Positions 20,389 through 29,093 of a DNA stretch of 64,000 bases are shown here, piece by piece. Location of the stretch: positions 124,001 to 188,000 of the forward strand of contig NZ_JAKJRU010000005.1 of assembly GCF_021726475.1 (NCBI RefSeq), in the 5' to 3' direction. Numbering within the stretch: the stretch's first letter is position 1; each line of letters opens with the position of its first letter. A model generated the notes under the pieces. That model saw nothing but the letters and a program-made list of their open reading frames with translations. It searched no databases and was not told where the DNA came from. This DNA is from Pseudomonas oligotrophica. GTDB taxonomy: Bacteria > Pseudomonadota > Gammaproteobacteria > Pseudomonadales > Pseudomonadaceae. Both the position numbers and the translations under genes were made by a program.

Positions 20389-21156
20389 TCAGTAGACATT
20401 GTTTTTCTTCCACAGATCGTCATCGTCGAAGCTCTTCATGCCCTCGGCGAGCACGCTTGGCTCGTCGGCCGGGGGCTTGTCGTGCTTGAGCACCAGTGCG
20501 TCGGCGTGGGCCAGCGCCGCCTCGAGCTGGCGCAACTGGCTCTGGTACTCGCCGGGCGAGGGCTGCTTGCGGATGTAGTTGATGGCACGCTCGAACGCCA
20601 GCCGTGCGCGCTGCGGCAGGTTCTGCTGCAGCGCCTGCCTGCCGAGGGCGTTGAAGTAATCGATATGCAGGCGGACCAGCAGGTGCTGGACCTCGCGCAC
20701 CCAGCGCCGGGCTTCGTCCTGGGCCAGCAGGCCTTCCCTGGCTGCGCGCACGATCTGCGCGTGCAGGTCCTCGAGCATGAAGCGGGTTTCCTTGGCCTGC
20801 GCCTCGCTGAGAATCTGCCTTGGCGGGTTGCGCACCTCGATCGGCTCGCCCTTGTGCAGCTCGGCCTGCAGGCCCTGGAGACGGTTGCGCAAGGCCTCGT
20901 TGCCTTTGTCCAGCTTGAGCAGGCGCTCGCCGGCGGCGAGTTCCAGGCGAGCCAGCAGCGCCTTGAGCTCGGCGGACATCAGCTGCCCGGGGAAGGTGTC
21001 GGACAGCTGCTGGCAGCGCTGGCGACGGTCGCTCAGCTCGGCCTTCAACCTGGCCTTCTCCAGCCGGTTTCGCTCGACCAGTTGGTTGATGTAGACAATC
21101 ACCAACAGAAGCAGCACGCCGCCTGTGACCAACCCTGCAATCATGACTGGGGACAC
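20389..21156 (-). CDS. Membrane-anchored coiled-coil protein of unknown function
   Basis: This 255-residue protein has one N-terminal membrane span (about 5-24, GLVTGGVLLLLVIVYI) followed by a long heptad-like region (about 28-130, many Leu, Arg and Glu), then helices with possible TPR-like character (about 150-215), and an acidic/basic tail KSFDDDDLWKKNNVY. It probably projects into the cytoplasm. I do not recognise the family beyond a conserved pseudomonad hypothetical. Confidence 0.8.
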   Translation of the reverse strand: MSPVMIAGLVTGGVLLLLVIVYINQLVERNRLEKARLKAELSDRRQRCQQLSDTFPGQLMSAELKALLARLELAAGERLLKLDKGNEALRNRLQGLQAELHKGEPIEVRNPPRQILSEAQAKETRFMLEDLHAQIVRAAREGLLAQDEARRWVREVQHLLVRLHIDYFNALGRQALQQNLPQRARLAFERAINYIRKQPSPGEYQSQLRQLEAALAHADALVLKHDKPPADEPSVLAEGMKSFDDDDLWKKNNVY

Positions 21157-21268
21157 GAGTGACTCCTTGCCGAGGGGCTTTTTGCCTTCGAGTGTAAAGG
21201 CTGGGATGGCAAGCTGATACCGCTGGCGGCTGGAAGGGCGGTGCTAAAAATTTTTTCGAAACAAGGGG

Positions 21269-21297
21269 TTGACGGTCCGATTGGGCGTCCATAGAAT
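21269..21297 (+). promoter_or_regulatory. Promoter of the tRNA-Glu/tRNA-Gly unit
   Basis: TTGACG (21269-21274), a 17-base spacer and TAGAAT (21292-21297) are near-consensus sigma-70 elements. They are followed by GCGCGCC, a GC-rich discriminator typical of stringently controlled stable-RNA promoters. The start would be near 21304, giving a 76-base leader before tRNA-Glu. Confidence 0.8.
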
Positions 21298-21379
21298 GCG
21301 CGCCACTTGCAGCGATAACCGCGAAGCGGAAGCGGCAAGTTAGTGGGATCGCTTGATGATTCAAGGGGTTCCGGGCAAT

Positions 21380-21455
21380 GTCCCCTTCGTCTAGTGGCCT
21401 AGGACACCGCCCTTTCACGGCGGTAACAGGGGTTCGAGTCCCCTAGGGGACGCCA
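21380..21455 (+). tRNA. tRNA-Glu (UUC)
   Basis: The 76-base cloverleaf starts GTCCCCTTCGTCTAG and ends GGGGACGCCA with encoded CCA. The anticodon TTC is in CCCTTTCACGG and the T-loop GGTTCGAGTCC is standard. Confidence 0.98.
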
Positions 21456-21460
21456 AATCT

Positions 21461-21536
<76 letters not shown>

Positions 21537-21572
21537 AATTCAGTCAGTCGACCAACGACTGGCACAAAAAAT

Positions 21573-21593
21573 CGACCGAAAGGTCGCTTTTTT
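21573..21593 (+). terminator. Intrinsic terminator of the tRNA unit
   Basis: CGACC (21573-21577), GAAA tetraloop, GGTCG (21582-21586), then C and TTTTTT (21588-21593). An A-run precedes the stem. Confidence 0.8.
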
Positions 21594-21654
21594 CGTTTCT
21601 GGCGCCTGTGCTTGAAACGTGCCTTTCGCGCCCGGGCGCAGCCCGTGCCGGGCC

Positions 21655-21930
21655 TCAGGTGTACTTGGTGAAGATGCTGCGCACGCGCTCCAAAGCTTCG
21701 TCCGTGGCCTGGCCGCCATCGGCCAGTGCTTCTTCCAGCAGGCAGGTCAGCATCAGCCGATAGCTCTTCTCCAGCGCGCTGCGCGCAGCGGAAAACTGCT
21801 GGGCGATGGCTTCGCAGTCCTCGCCGCGCCTGATCATCGCCTGGATGCCCCTGATCTGCCCCTCGACCCGTGCCAGGCGCTTGAGCATTGCCTGTTGTTG
21901 CTCGGGCAGCTTGGTGGGCTCGTCATTCAT
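21655..21930 (-). CDS. CsoR/FrmR/CstR-family repressor, histidine-free variant
   Basis: The 91-residue protein has the all-helical family pattern (LKRLARVEGQIRGIQAMI, then GEDCEAIAQQFSAARSALE). Members bind GC-tract palindromes and sense Cu(I), Ni/Co, formaldehyde or persulfide. Only two cysteines are present, Cys39 and Cys63, and there is no histidine at all. A gapless alignment by eye with FrmR/CsoR puts Leu at the metal His position and Ala at the second CsoR Cys position. A metal site is therefore unlikely and thiol sensing is favoured, though the Cys spacing (24) differs from CstR (29). It is divergent from bigR in a sulfur cluster. Confidence 0.88.
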   Translation of the reverse strand: MNDEPTKLPEQQQAMLKRLARVEGQIRGIQAMIRRGEDCEAIAQQFSAARSALEKSYRLMLTCLLEEALADGGQATDEALERVRSIFTKYT

Positions 21931-22031
21931 CTGTCTTCATCCTGGCGATTCAGGGCAGGCGCGGTGGCCTGCATGATAGTCATTAGCATCGCGCATCCTA
22001 ACGAGACTCCTGGCCGATGGCTATGGCCACG

Positions 22032-22071
22032 TTGACACGCGTGGCGTCTAACGATATATATATTAATATAT
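22032..22071 (+). promoter_or_regulatory. bigR promoter with overlapping AT palindrome (operator)
   Basis: TTGACA (22032-22037), a 17-base spacer and TATATA (22055-22060) form a near-consensus sigma-70 promoter. A perfect 14-bp palindrome ATATATTAATATAT (22058-22071) overlaps the -10 and the start site, where a repressor would block transcription. BigR/ArsR-type repressors bind AT-rich palindromes at their own promoters, so autoregulation is the likely role. Confidence 0.75.
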
Positions 22072-22092
22072 TGTTTTTGGTGAAACTGTTTG

Positions 22093-22413
22093 ATGTCCTC
22101 CACGCCGTCACTCGACATGGCGCAGCTGCGTACCAACGCGGCCGCTGCCGGCCAGTTGCTCAAGGCGCTGGCCAATCCGGATCGCCTGTTGCTGCTCTGT
22201 CAGCTTTCGCAGGGTGAGCGCAACGTCAGCGAACTGGAGGCGATGCTCGGCATCGTCCAGCCGACACTGTCCCAGCAGCTGGCCGTGCTGCGTCGCGAGG
22301 GGCTGGTCGCCACTCGCCGCGAGGGGAAGCAGATCTACTACCGGATCAGCAGCGAGCCGGCGCTGGCAGTCATCGAAACACTCTATCGACAGTTCTGCGG
22401 AGGCGAGAAATGA
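22093..22413 (+). CDS. bigR: BigR/SqrR-like ArsR-family persulfide-responsive repressor
   Basis: The 106-residue winged-helix protein has LLKALANPDRLLLLCQL, recognition helix region QPTLSQQLAVLRREGLV and wing TRREGKQIYYRI. Its only cysteines are Cys36 and Cys102, 66 residues apart, exactly the spacing of the redox pair of BigR (Cys42/Cys108), which forms a disulfide or tetrasulfide when sulfide rises. ArsR metal motifs such as ELCVCDL are absent. It leads a plus-strand operon of two YeeE/YedE carriers and DUF2892. ATG at 22093 is chosen; a TTG lies one codon upstream. Confidence 0.88.
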   Translation: MSSTPSLDMAQLRTNAAAAGQLLKALANPDRLLLLCQLSQGERNVSELEAMLGIVQPTLSQQLAVLRREGLVATRREGKQIYYRISSEPALAVIETLYRQFCGGEK

Positions 22414-22844
22414 CCATCGATTGGGCTGGCTTCACCCCCTGGCCAGCGCTGGCCGGCGGAGCGCTGATCGGGCTCGCGGCGGCGCTGTTCGTGCTGCTCA
22501 ACGGCCGCATCGCCGGTATCAGCGGCCTGCTTGGTGGCTTGCTGGAGCGCCACACCGAGGGGCGGGCGGAGAAGGCCCTGTTTGTGCTCGGCCTGGTGCT
22601 CGCGCCGCTGGCATGGGTGCTGTTTGCGCAACTGCCCGAACCGGACTTCCAGGTCGGCTGGCTGGGCACGCTGGTCGCCGGCCTATTGGTGGGCATCGGT
22701 ACCCGCTATGGCTCCGGTTGCACCAGTGGGCATGGCGTCTGCGGCCTGTCGCGTCTGTCGCCGCGCTCACTGGCGGCGACCCTGGCCTTCATGGCGGCCG
22801 GTTTCGCAACCGTCTTTGCGCTTCGTCATCTTTTCGGGGGTTGA
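22410..22844 (+). CDS. YeeE/YedE-family sulfur-compound carrier, first half
   Basis: This 144-residue membrane protein (about four spans) has the family motif [12 protein letters not shown] near residues 101-112. YeeE/YedE (DUF395) proteins are thiosulfate or other sulfur-species carriers whose conserved cysteines relay the substrate. In this half-size form two genes together probably equal one full-length carrier. The ATG overlaps the bigR stop (ATGA). Confidence 0.9.
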   Translation: MTIDWAGFTPWPALAGGALIGLAAALFVLLNGRIAGISGLLGGLLERHTEGRAEKALFVLGLVLAPLAWVLFAQLPEPDFQVGWLGTLVAGLLVGIGTRYGSGCTSGHGVCGLSRLSPRSLAATLAFMAAGFATVFALRHLFGG

Positions 22845-22846
22845 AC

Positions 22847-23266
22847 ATGCGCAAACTCACTGCATTCGTCGCCGGCCTGGTGTTTGGTTTCGGCCTGCTG
22901 CTGTCAGGCATGGCCGATCCGGCCAAGGTGGTCGGCTTCCTCGACCTGGCCGGTAGCTGGGACCCGTCCCTGGCGCTGGTGATGGCTGGTGCGATCGGAG
23001 TGGCGCTTCTGCCGTTCACCTGGGCCAGGCGTCGCGAGCGCAGCCTGCTCGGGGCGCCGATGGCGCTGCCGCGCAAGCGCGAGCTGGATGGACGGCTGAT
23101 CGGCGGCAGCCTGCTGTTCGGGGTCGGTTGGGGCATCGCCGGCATCTGTCCGGGGCCTGCGCTGGCGCTGCTGGTGACCGGCTACTGGCAAGTGCTGCTG
23201 TTCGTGTTCGCCATGCTCGGCGGCATGGCGCTGTTTTCCGCGCTGGAACACCGGCGCAACCACTGA
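22847..23266 (+). CDS. YeeE/YedE-family sulfur-compound carrier, second half
   Basis: This 139-residue membrane protein starts MRKLTAFVAGLVFGFGLLLSGM, with motif GMADPAKVVGFLD and the conserved Cys in GWGIAGICPGPAL (about 103-115). It begins two bases after the first half. In BigR-controlled clusters the same two halves are usually found together, and they are thought to move thiosulfate, sulfite or a related product across the inner membrane. Confidence 0.9.
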   Translation: MRKLTAFVAGLVFGFGLLLSGMADPAKVVGFLDLAGSWDPSLALVMAGAIGVALLPFTWARRRERSLLGAPMALPRKRELDGRLIGGSLLFGVGWGIAGICPGPALALLVTGYWQVLLFVFAMLGGMALFSALEHRRNH

Positions 23267-23281
23267 CCCGGGGAGGTCATC

Positions 23282-23473
23282 ATGAAAAGCAATGTCGGAA
23301 TGGTCGATCGTACGCTGCGGATCCTGGTCGGACTGGCGCTGATCGCGCTCAGCCTGACGGGCGTGATCGGGGCTTGGGGCTGGATCGGCCTGCTGCCCCT
23401 GGCCACGGGCATCTTCCGCGTTTGCCCTGCCTATTCGTTGCTGGGCATCAGCACCTGCGGACGCAAGGCCTGA
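23282..23473 (+). CDS. DUF2892 (YgaP transmembrane-domain) protein
   Basis: The 63-residue protein starts MKSNVGMVDRTLRILVGLAL with two predicted membrane helices and the ending CPAYSLLGISTCG. DUF2892 is the membrane part of YgaP-like rhodaneses and is often a free protein in persulfide clusters. A good Shine-Dalgarno (GGGGAGG) lies nine bases upstream. It closes the plus-strand sulfur operon. Confidence 0.88.
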   Translation: MKSNVGMVDRTLRILVGLALIALSLTGVIGAWGWIGLLPLATGIFRVCPAYSLLGISTCGRKA

Positions 23474-23478
23474 AGGTC

Positions 23479-23510
23479 CAGGGCCGTCGACCAGGCGGTC
23501 GACGGCCCTG
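23479..23510. terminator. Strong hairpin between convergent sulfur operons
   Basis: A perfect 14-bp stem (23479-23492 with 23497-23510) with loop AGGC lies between the stops of the DUF2892 and DUF2141 genes. There is no T-run, but its position suggests a shared bidirectional terminator. Confidence 0.6.
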
Positions 23511-23517
23511 CCATCAC

Positions 23518-23943
23518 TCAGTAGCGCATCTGCAGGTCGATGTGCACCGCTTGTGCACCGACCTCGAAGGCACTGTCGTCGAATCCCGGCGGCCCCATCA
23601 CCTTCGGGTTGTTGGACAGGGCGTAGCCCTCGGTGGGGAACATGCCGAGGCGCCTGTCCAGTTCGCCGTTGCCGTTCTCGTCGTGGTAGGCCATGACCGC
23701 GTAGCGCCCGGGCGGTAGCGCGTCGAACACCACCGTAACCTCGCCGGCGGCGGCCGGGACCTTCTTCGTCACGTAGGCCAGGCGTTCCTTGCGAAAGGTC
23801 TTGGGCTCGGCATAGACCCCGACGCTCAGTTGGCCGCGCTCGTGCTCCACACCCTGCAGCGTCACCCTGAGTTCCTGCGCCTGGCCGGCGCCGGCTGCCA
23901 TGGCGCCCAGCGCGCCGATCATGAGGATCGCTCGTTTCATCAT
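23518..23943 (-). CDS. DUF2141 periplasmic protein
   Basis: The 141-residue protein has a signal peptide (MMKRAILMIGALGAMAAGAGQAQ) and then a beta-rich DUF2141 domain (LRVTLQGVEHERGQLSVGVY, then DALPPGRYAVMAYHDENGNG), including an acidic DENGNGELD loop that looks like a calcium or metal site. Function is unknown. It is last in the minus-strand sulfur operon, 19 bases after the rhodanese. ATG at 23943 or 23940 can be the start. Confidence 0.85.
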   Translation of the reverse strand: MMKRAILMIGALGAMAAGAGQAQELRVTLQGVEHERGQLSVGVYAEPKTFRKERLAYVTKKVPAAAGEVTVVFDALPPGRYAVMAYHDENGNGELDRRLGMFPTEGYALSNNPKVMGPPGFDDSAFEVGAQAVHIDLQMRY

Positions 23944-23962
23944 TGCTTGCGGTTCCAGTCGT

Positions 23963-24343
23963 TCAGTCGAAATCGATTCCGGCCGGCCTGGCCACGGGCA
24001 TCTGCGCGGCGCACCAGGCATCGAAGCCGCCGGCCAGCGAGGCAACCTGCAGGTATCCCATGTCCTTGAGTGAGGCGGCCGCCAGCGCGGCGCGCCCGCT
24101 GGTCTTGCAATAAATAAAGATAGCCAGGTCGCGGGATTCGAGTTCCGGCATGCCGGTGAGCTTGAATTCCAGCACGCCACGTGGAATGTTCACGGCGCCG
24201 GGTATATGCCCGGCAGCGTATTCGTCGGCCTCGCGGACGTCGATCACCACATCGGCCGCGTTGATCGCTGCCTGGGCATCGTTGAGGGTGACTTCGTGGA
24301 TTCGGCTCCTGGCCTGCTCGACCAGATCATGGGCGGTTCGCAT
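23963..24343 (-). CDS. Single-domain rhodanese (sulfurtransferase)
   Basis: The 126-residue cytoplasmic protein has one rhodanese domain with VVIDVREADEYAAGHIPGAVNIPRG-type features (written here in outline) and the active-site loop with Cys79 (IYCKTSGRA). It probably moves persulfide sulfur between glutathione persulfide and other acceptors. Its start overlaps the end of sulP by 17 bases, so it is translated from the same mRNA. Confidence 0.92.
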   Translation of the reverse strand: MRTAHDLVEQARSRIHEVTLNDAQAAINAADVVIDVREADEYAAGHIPGAVNIPRGVLEFKLTGMPELESRDLAIFIYCKTSGRAALAAASLKDMGYLQVASLAGGFDAWCAAQMPVARPAGIDFD

Positions 24344-26120
24344 GGTGGGTTCCTCGGTGGTGCTCCGGAGTGGGCGAGGGCGTGCCCGCCGTTCCGGGCG
24401 ATTCGGTTGTGCTGGCCGGGTCCAGGCAGGCCAGCGCCTCGTACTGGCTGATGAATACCTGGCCGCCGAAGTGTTGCAGGAAGGACGCGCGGCGCAGTTG
24501 ATCCATCACCGGTCCCTTGACCTCCGACAGGTGCAGCTGGATGCAGGCCGCATGCAGGCGCAGGGCGATGGCTTCGAGGCTCTCCAGCGCGCTGGCGTCG
24601 ATGAGGTTGACCCCCGAGCACATCAGGACCAGGTGGCGCGTCCGCGGACGGGCCTCGACCAGCGCGGCGACGCGATCTTCGAGGTAGCGGGCGTTGGGGA
24701 AGTACAGGCTCTCGTCGACGCGTACAGAGAGCACCGACTCGCTCTGCTGCACGGCAAATCGTTCGACATTGCGAAAGTGCTGCGTGCCGGGCAGCAGGCC
24801 GACCACGGCGATGTGCGGTTGGCTGGTGCGCCAGAGGAACAGCAACAGCGACAGCCCGACGCCGAGCAGGATGCCGGCCTCGACGCCGATGGTCAGCACG
24901 CCGAGCATGGTGGCGATCATCGCGCTGGCGTCCTGGCGCGAATAGCGCCAGGTGCGCCTGAGCGCGCCGAGGTCGACCAGGCTGAGCACTGCGACGATGA
25001 TGGTCGCCGCCAGCACCGCATGCGGCAGGTTGCGGAACAGCGGGGTGAAGAACAGCACGGCCACGGCGATGCCGATCGCGGTCAGCGCCCCAGCGAGTGG
25101 GGTTTGCGCGCCGGCGTCGAAGTTCACCACCGAGCGGGCGAAGCCTCCGGTGACGGGGAAGCCGCCGCTGAATGCCGCAGCGATATTGGCGCTGCCGAGG
25201 GCGACCAGTTCCTGGTTCGGTTCGATGCGTTCGCGCCGCTTGGCGGCCAGCGTCTGGGCCACGGAGACGGATTCGACGAAGCCGATCAGGCTGATCAGCA
25301 CGGAGGCCGGCAGCAGGGTCTCGGCAAGCTGCAGGTCCAGGGTCGGCAGGCTGAAGGGCGGCAACCCGCCGGGGATCGCGCCGACCACCTTGACGCCTTG
25401 CTCGGCCAGCCCCAGCAGGCTGACGGCAGCGATCGACAGCAGCAGCGCCAGCACCGGGCCGATGCGTGCCAGGGTGCTGGCCAGCTCCCGGCGCATGCCG
25501 AGCGTCATCAGCCAATTCGAGGCGGAACGACGCATCAGGTAGAGAAAGCCGAGGCTGGTGGCTCCGATCGCGAGGGTCGGCCCGTGCAGCTGCGGCAGGC
25601 CGGTGACCAGGTTGCGCAGCAGCGTCTGGGCGTTGTCGCCTTCCAGGGCGATGCCGAGGATGTGCTTGAGCTGGCCGAGGGCGATCAGTACGGCCGAGGC
25701 GCTGATGAAGCCCGACGTCACCGGGTGGCTGAGGAAGTTGGCGAGAAAGCCTAGGCGCAGCGCTGCCATCAGCAGCATGAACAGGCCGGAGAGTGCGGCC
25801 AGCAGCAATGCGGCGCCGGCCTGTTCGGCGCTGCCCGGGGCGAACAGCGGGGCGATGGCCGTGGCGGTCATCAGCGAGACCACGGCGACCGGCCCGACCG
25901 CCAGGGTGCGGCTGGTGCCGAACAGCGTATAGGCCAGCAACGGCAGGATGCTGGCGTAGAGTCCGGAGACCGGCGGCAGCCCGGCGAGCATGGCGTAGGC
26001 CAGGCTCTGCGGAATCAGCATCAGGGTGACGATCAGCGCCGCAATCAGGTCCTTGCCGGCCGTGCTCCGGTCATAGCGGCGCAGCCAGGTCAGGCACGGC
26101 AACAGGCGGCTGGCGCGCAT
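24327..26120 (-). CDS. SulP-family anion permease with STAS domain
   Basis: The 597-residue protein has about 12 membrane spans starting with DLIAALIVTLMLIPQSLAYAMLAGLPPVSGLY-type SulP sequence and a C-terminal STAS domain (about 440-560, with LMCSGVNLIDASALESLEAI). SulP proteins carry sulfate, bicarbonate or organic anions. In this operon, sulfite or sulfate export or import is the likely job. The ATG at 26120 is 48 bases after the dioxygenase stop. Confidence 0.92.
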   Translation of the reverse strand: MRASRLLPCLTWLRRYDRSTAGKDLIAALIVTLMLIPQSLAYAMLAGLPPVSGLYASILPLLAYTLFGTSRTLAVGPVAVVSLMTATAIAPLFAPGSAEQAGAALLLAALSGLFMLLMAALRLGFLANFLSHPVTSGFISASAVLIALGQLKHILGIALEGDNAQTLLRNLVTGLPQLHGPTLAIGATSLGFLYLMRRSASNWLMTLGMRRELASTLARIGPVLALLLSIAAVSLLGLAEQGVKVVGAIPGGLPPFSLPTLDLQLAETLLPASVLISLIGFVESVSVAQTLAAKRRERIEPNQELVALGSANIAAAFSGGFPVTGGFARSVVNFDAGAQTPLAGALTAIGIAVAVLFFTPLFRNLPHAVLAATIIVAVLSLVDLGALRRTWRYSRQDASAMIATMLGVLTIGVEAGILLGVGLSLLLFLWRTSQPHIAVVGLLPGTQHFRNVERFAVQQSESVLSVRVDESLYFPNARYLEDRVAALVEARPRTRHLVLMCSGVNLIDASALESLEAIALRLHAACIQLHLSEVKGPVMDQLRRASFLQHFGGQVFISQYEALACLDPASTTESPGTAGTPSPTPEHHRGTHHANRP

Positions 26121-26167
26121 CACCGCTGGCTCCGCTGCGGAGCGCCGACGGGCGCCGGCGTGGCCAT

Positions 26168-27031
26168 TCAGAGCACGTCCAGCGGGATCTTCAGGTAGCG
26201 GGTGCCGTTGTCCTCCGGCTCCGGCAACTGGCCGGCGCGCATGTTGATCTGCACCGACGGCAGGATCAGCGCCGGCATGCCGAGGCTGGCGTCGCGCTCG
26301 TGGCGCATGGCGACGAACTCGTCCTCGCTGATGCCGTCGTGCACATGCACGTTGCGCTGACGTTCCTCGCCGATGGTGGTCTCGTAGAGAAATTCCTCGC
26401 GCCCCGGCGCCTTGTAGTCGTGGCACATGAACACGCGGGTGAAGTCCGGCAGCTGGAACAGCCGCTGGATCGAACGGTACAGGGTGCGTGCGTCGCCGCC
26501 GGGAAAGTCGCAACGGGCAGTACCGTAGTCCGGCATGAACAGGGTGTCGCCGACGAAGACGGCGTCGCCGACCAGGTAGCTCATGCACGCCGGGGTGTGC
26601 CCGGGCGTGTGGATGGCCATGGCCTGGAGTCCACCGATGCGGAAGGTCTCGCCGTCGGCCAGCAGGCGATCGAACTGGCGGCCGTCGGTGGCAAAGCCCG
26701 CGCCGGCATTGAACAGCCGGCCGAAGGTCTGCTGGACCCGGGTGATCTGGTCGCCGATGGCGATCTTCCCGCCCAGTTGATGGCGGATGTAGGCCGCGGC
26801 GCTCAGGTGGTCGGCATGGACGTGGGTCTCGAGCAGCCACTGCACCTCCAGGCCCTGCTCGCGCACGTAGGCGATCAGCCGGTCGGCGTTCTGGTGCGAG
26901 GTGCGCCCCGAGGCCGGGTCGTAGTCCAGCACCGGGTCGATCACGGCGCAGGCGCGTGTCTGGGGGTCGCTCACCACGTAGCTGTAGGTGAAGGTGGCGG
27001 TGTCGAAGAAGGCTTCGATATGGGCGTACAT
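26168..27031 (-). CDS. Metallo-beta-lactamase-fold persulfide dioxygenase (Blh/ETHE1-like)
   Basis: The 287-residue protein has the metal motif THVHADH (His70, His72, Asp74, His75), the second ligand in HTPGHTPACMSYLVGD, the Asp ligand region FVGDTLFMPDYG and a late His in VFMCHDYKA. ETHE1/PDO enzymes use one Fe(II) to oxidise glutathione persulfide to sulfite. Blh, the partner of BigR, has this architecture. It is first in the minus-strand operon with sulP, rhodanese and DUF2141. GAGG precedes the ATG. Confidence 0.92.
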   Translation of the reverse strand: MYAHIEAFFDTATFTYSYVVSDPQTRACAVIDPVLDYDPASGRTSHQNADRLIAYVREQGLEVQWLLETHVHADHLSAAAYIRHQLGGKIAIGDQITRVQQTFGRLFNAGAGFATDGRQFDRLLADGETFRIGGLQAMAIHTPGHTPACMSYLVGDAVFVGDTLFMPDYGTARCDFPGGDARTLYRSIQRLFQLPDFTRVFMCHDYKAPGREEFLYETTIGEERQRNVHVHDGISEDEFVAMRHERDASLGMPALILPSVQINMRAGQLPEPEDNGTRYLKIPLDVL

Positions 27032-27046
27032 GGCGACCTCGTCCTG

Positions 27047-27062
27047 ATACCCGCGGGGGTAT
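27047..27062 (-). promoter_or_regulatory. Perfect palindrome ATACCC-N4-GGGTAT before the dioxygenase gene
   Basis: ATACCC (27047-27052), GCGG, GGGTAT (27057-27062) is a perfect 6+6 inverted repeat in the 5' UTR, 15 bases before the dioxygenase ATG. G/C tracts flanked by A/T are typical operators for the CsoR/FrmR/CstR family, and a member of that family is encoded at 21655-21930. Confidence 0.6.
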
Positions 27063-27092
27063 GTTTCGAGTCAGATGTTAACCGGATATTTG

Positions 27093-27121
27093 GTTATATG
27101 CTTAGTCGTATTTGTTATTAA
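27093..27121 (-). promoter_or_regulatory. Putative promoter of the persulfide dioxygenase operon
   Basis: Minus strand: TTAATA (27121-27116), 17-base spacer, TATAAC (27098-27093). The -10 lies within an AT-rich imperfect palindrome (27086-27099, ATAT at both ends) that resembles the bigR operator. Transcription would start near 27086. Confidence 0.5.
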
Positions 27122-27149
27122 TGGCTTGGAAGGCTCTGGCTCGCGGTCA

Positions 27150-29091
<1,942 letters not shown>

Positions 29092-29093
29092 CG

